Under the pieces are notes generated by a model, which worked only from the letters and a program-made list of their open reading frames with translations, ran no database searches and was not told the DNA's origin. 6,044 nt of DNA from the NCBI GenBank assembly GCA_910588755.1, contig CAJUQZ010000163.1, positions 2,682 to 8,725 of the forward strand, given 5' to 3'. Of this stretch, positions 5,479-6,044 are shown in pieces (position 1 is the stretch's first letter; each line of letters starts with the position of its first letter). This stretch comes from an uncultured Lachnospiraceae bacterium. GTDB taxonomy: Bacteria; Bacillota; Clostridia; Lachnospirales; Lachnospiraceae. A program made the position numbers and the translations under genes.

Positions 5479-6044
5479 TTACTCACCCCCTATATACCTT
5501 TTCCTTGACTTCATGTATTCCTTGATTACATATGTGCCAGAATCGCATAATACCCTGAACCAGTCAAAACGTTCATTTCGTGCGTGCATTAGCAGGTCAC
5601 AGTAATTGAACACGTCATTCTGGTCACAGAAATCAAGCATTTCACCAATCGCTTTGTACTTGTCGATCGCAAGTCCTATTACATCGGTATAGTCCGCGCC
5701 CCCGAAACAGTGCACATCATCTGTGGAATACTGCGCTTTATCCGGATTGTCCAAGTGGCACAGATACCTTGCATAACCACGTACAGACTGCACGACCTCG
5801 CAGCCCACACCTCCGATCTGGTCAAATACCTCCTGCGCCTGTTCCTTTGTCTTGACCCCCTCGAACATGATCATCACGTGATGGTGCGGCTTTTTTTCCT
5901 CACCAGTAGGATTAAGATCCTTGTCATGCAGCGGGCTGACAAAGCAGGGGATTTTTAATTCCCCGACTATGAAAAGCCAGTCAGGTGGCGCGCTTTCTGG
6001 ATAGATCACCGTTGCATAATTCCTTGTCCGCCCGGAACCCCGGG
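5479..6044 (-). CDS. Rep_2/RepB-like HUH replication initiator, 5' end outside window
   Basis: Rolling-circle initiator that nicks its origin and joins the 5' end to a tyrosine. The frame stays open to the window edge, and the codons before the GTG at 6009 read RTRNYAT-V-IYPESAP, which continues the conserved first motif of the Rep_2 family. The true start therefore lies beyond base 6044 and the GTG is internal. Counting from that GTG codon: SPLHDKD (25-31; H28 and D31 are likely metal ligands, as in pMV158 RepB), the HUH motif KPHHHVMIMF (40-49; H42 and H44), and VRGYARYLCHLDNP (76-89), which holds the probable catalytic tyrosine (Y79 or Y82), followed by KAQYS. The C-terminal part (107-176) is helical and short, with no helicase domain. 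It ends in TAA one base before the small partner gene. The family is found on small plasmids and on integrated elements; which one cannot be told here. Apart from the missing 5' end it looks intact. Confidence 0.88.
   Translation of the reverse strand, partial: RGSGRTRNYATVIYPESAPPDWLFIVGELKIPCFVSPLHDKDLNPTGEEKKPHHHVMIMFEGVKTKEQAQEVFDQIGGVGCEVVQSVRGYARYLCHLDNPDKAQYSTDDVHCFGGADYTDVIGLAIDKYKAIGEMLDFCDQNDVFNYCDLLMHARNERFDWFRVLCDSGTYVIKEYMKSRKRYIGGE
5483..5490 (-). promoter_or_regulatory. Ribosome binding site that decides the start of the small gene
   Basis: On the minus strand GGGGGTGA is followed by GTAAG and then ATG (5477-5475). The five-base spacing is ideal and places the start at 5477, not at the upstream GTG (5486), which is part of the site itself. 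The site lies within the last codons of the Rep gene, giving translational coupling. Confidence 0.65.

Overview
The window looks like part of a chromosome, or an integrated accessory region, from a Gram-positive Clostridia species, most likely a Lachnospiraceae-type gut anaerobe. The evidence is AT-rich intergenic DNA, strong AGGAGG-type ribosome binding sites, a DUF6483-type protein (a family I associate with Lachnospiraceae), a CapA-type secreted protein carrying an N-terminal motif common on clostridial surface proteins, and a Rep_2/RepB-like replication initiator of the kind found on Firmicutes plasmids and integrated elements. No rRNA, tRNA, CRISPR array or recognisable transposase is present.

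Left part (1-2769, all + strand): two small acidic proteins that both resemble the Imm1 immunity family of polymorphic toxin systems (42-461 and 2395-2769). They flank a secreted CapA-like metallophosphatase-fold protein (547-1755) and an AT-rich gene for a small PD-(D/E)XK nuclease-like protein resembling DUF6998 (1866-2333). No toxin is visible, so the two Imm1-like genes look like orphan immunity genes, or the tail of a toxin locus that starts upstream of the window. Base composition changes sharply between neighbours, which suggests pieces with different histories.

Middle (2770-3534): about 380 bases without a convincing gene, holding an 8-bp inverted repeat and a weak promoter-like site. 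A 91-residue orphan ORF (3152-3427) follows, then a good sigma-A type promoter (3444-3472).

Right-middle (3535-5094, + strand): this promoter drives a multi-pass membrane diguanylate cyclase with a GGEEI active site and no RxxD inhibitory site. A clear intrinsic terminator (4639-4667) follows, then a DUF6483 gene with a strong ribosome binding site. The cyclase is probably a single-gene transcription unit making c-di-GMP in response to an unknown membrane signal.

Right end (5095-6044, - strand): a 117-base imperfect inverted repeat (5141-5257) separates the + strand genes from a converging two-gene module. That module is a HUH-type Rep protein, whose reading frame runs off the window edge, and a small translationally coupled 66-residue partner. 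It looks like the end of a rolling-circle-type plasmid or integrated element, with the large hairpin just downstream of it. The most unusual items are the hairpin next to the Rep module and the scattered Imm1-like pair around the nuclease-like gene.
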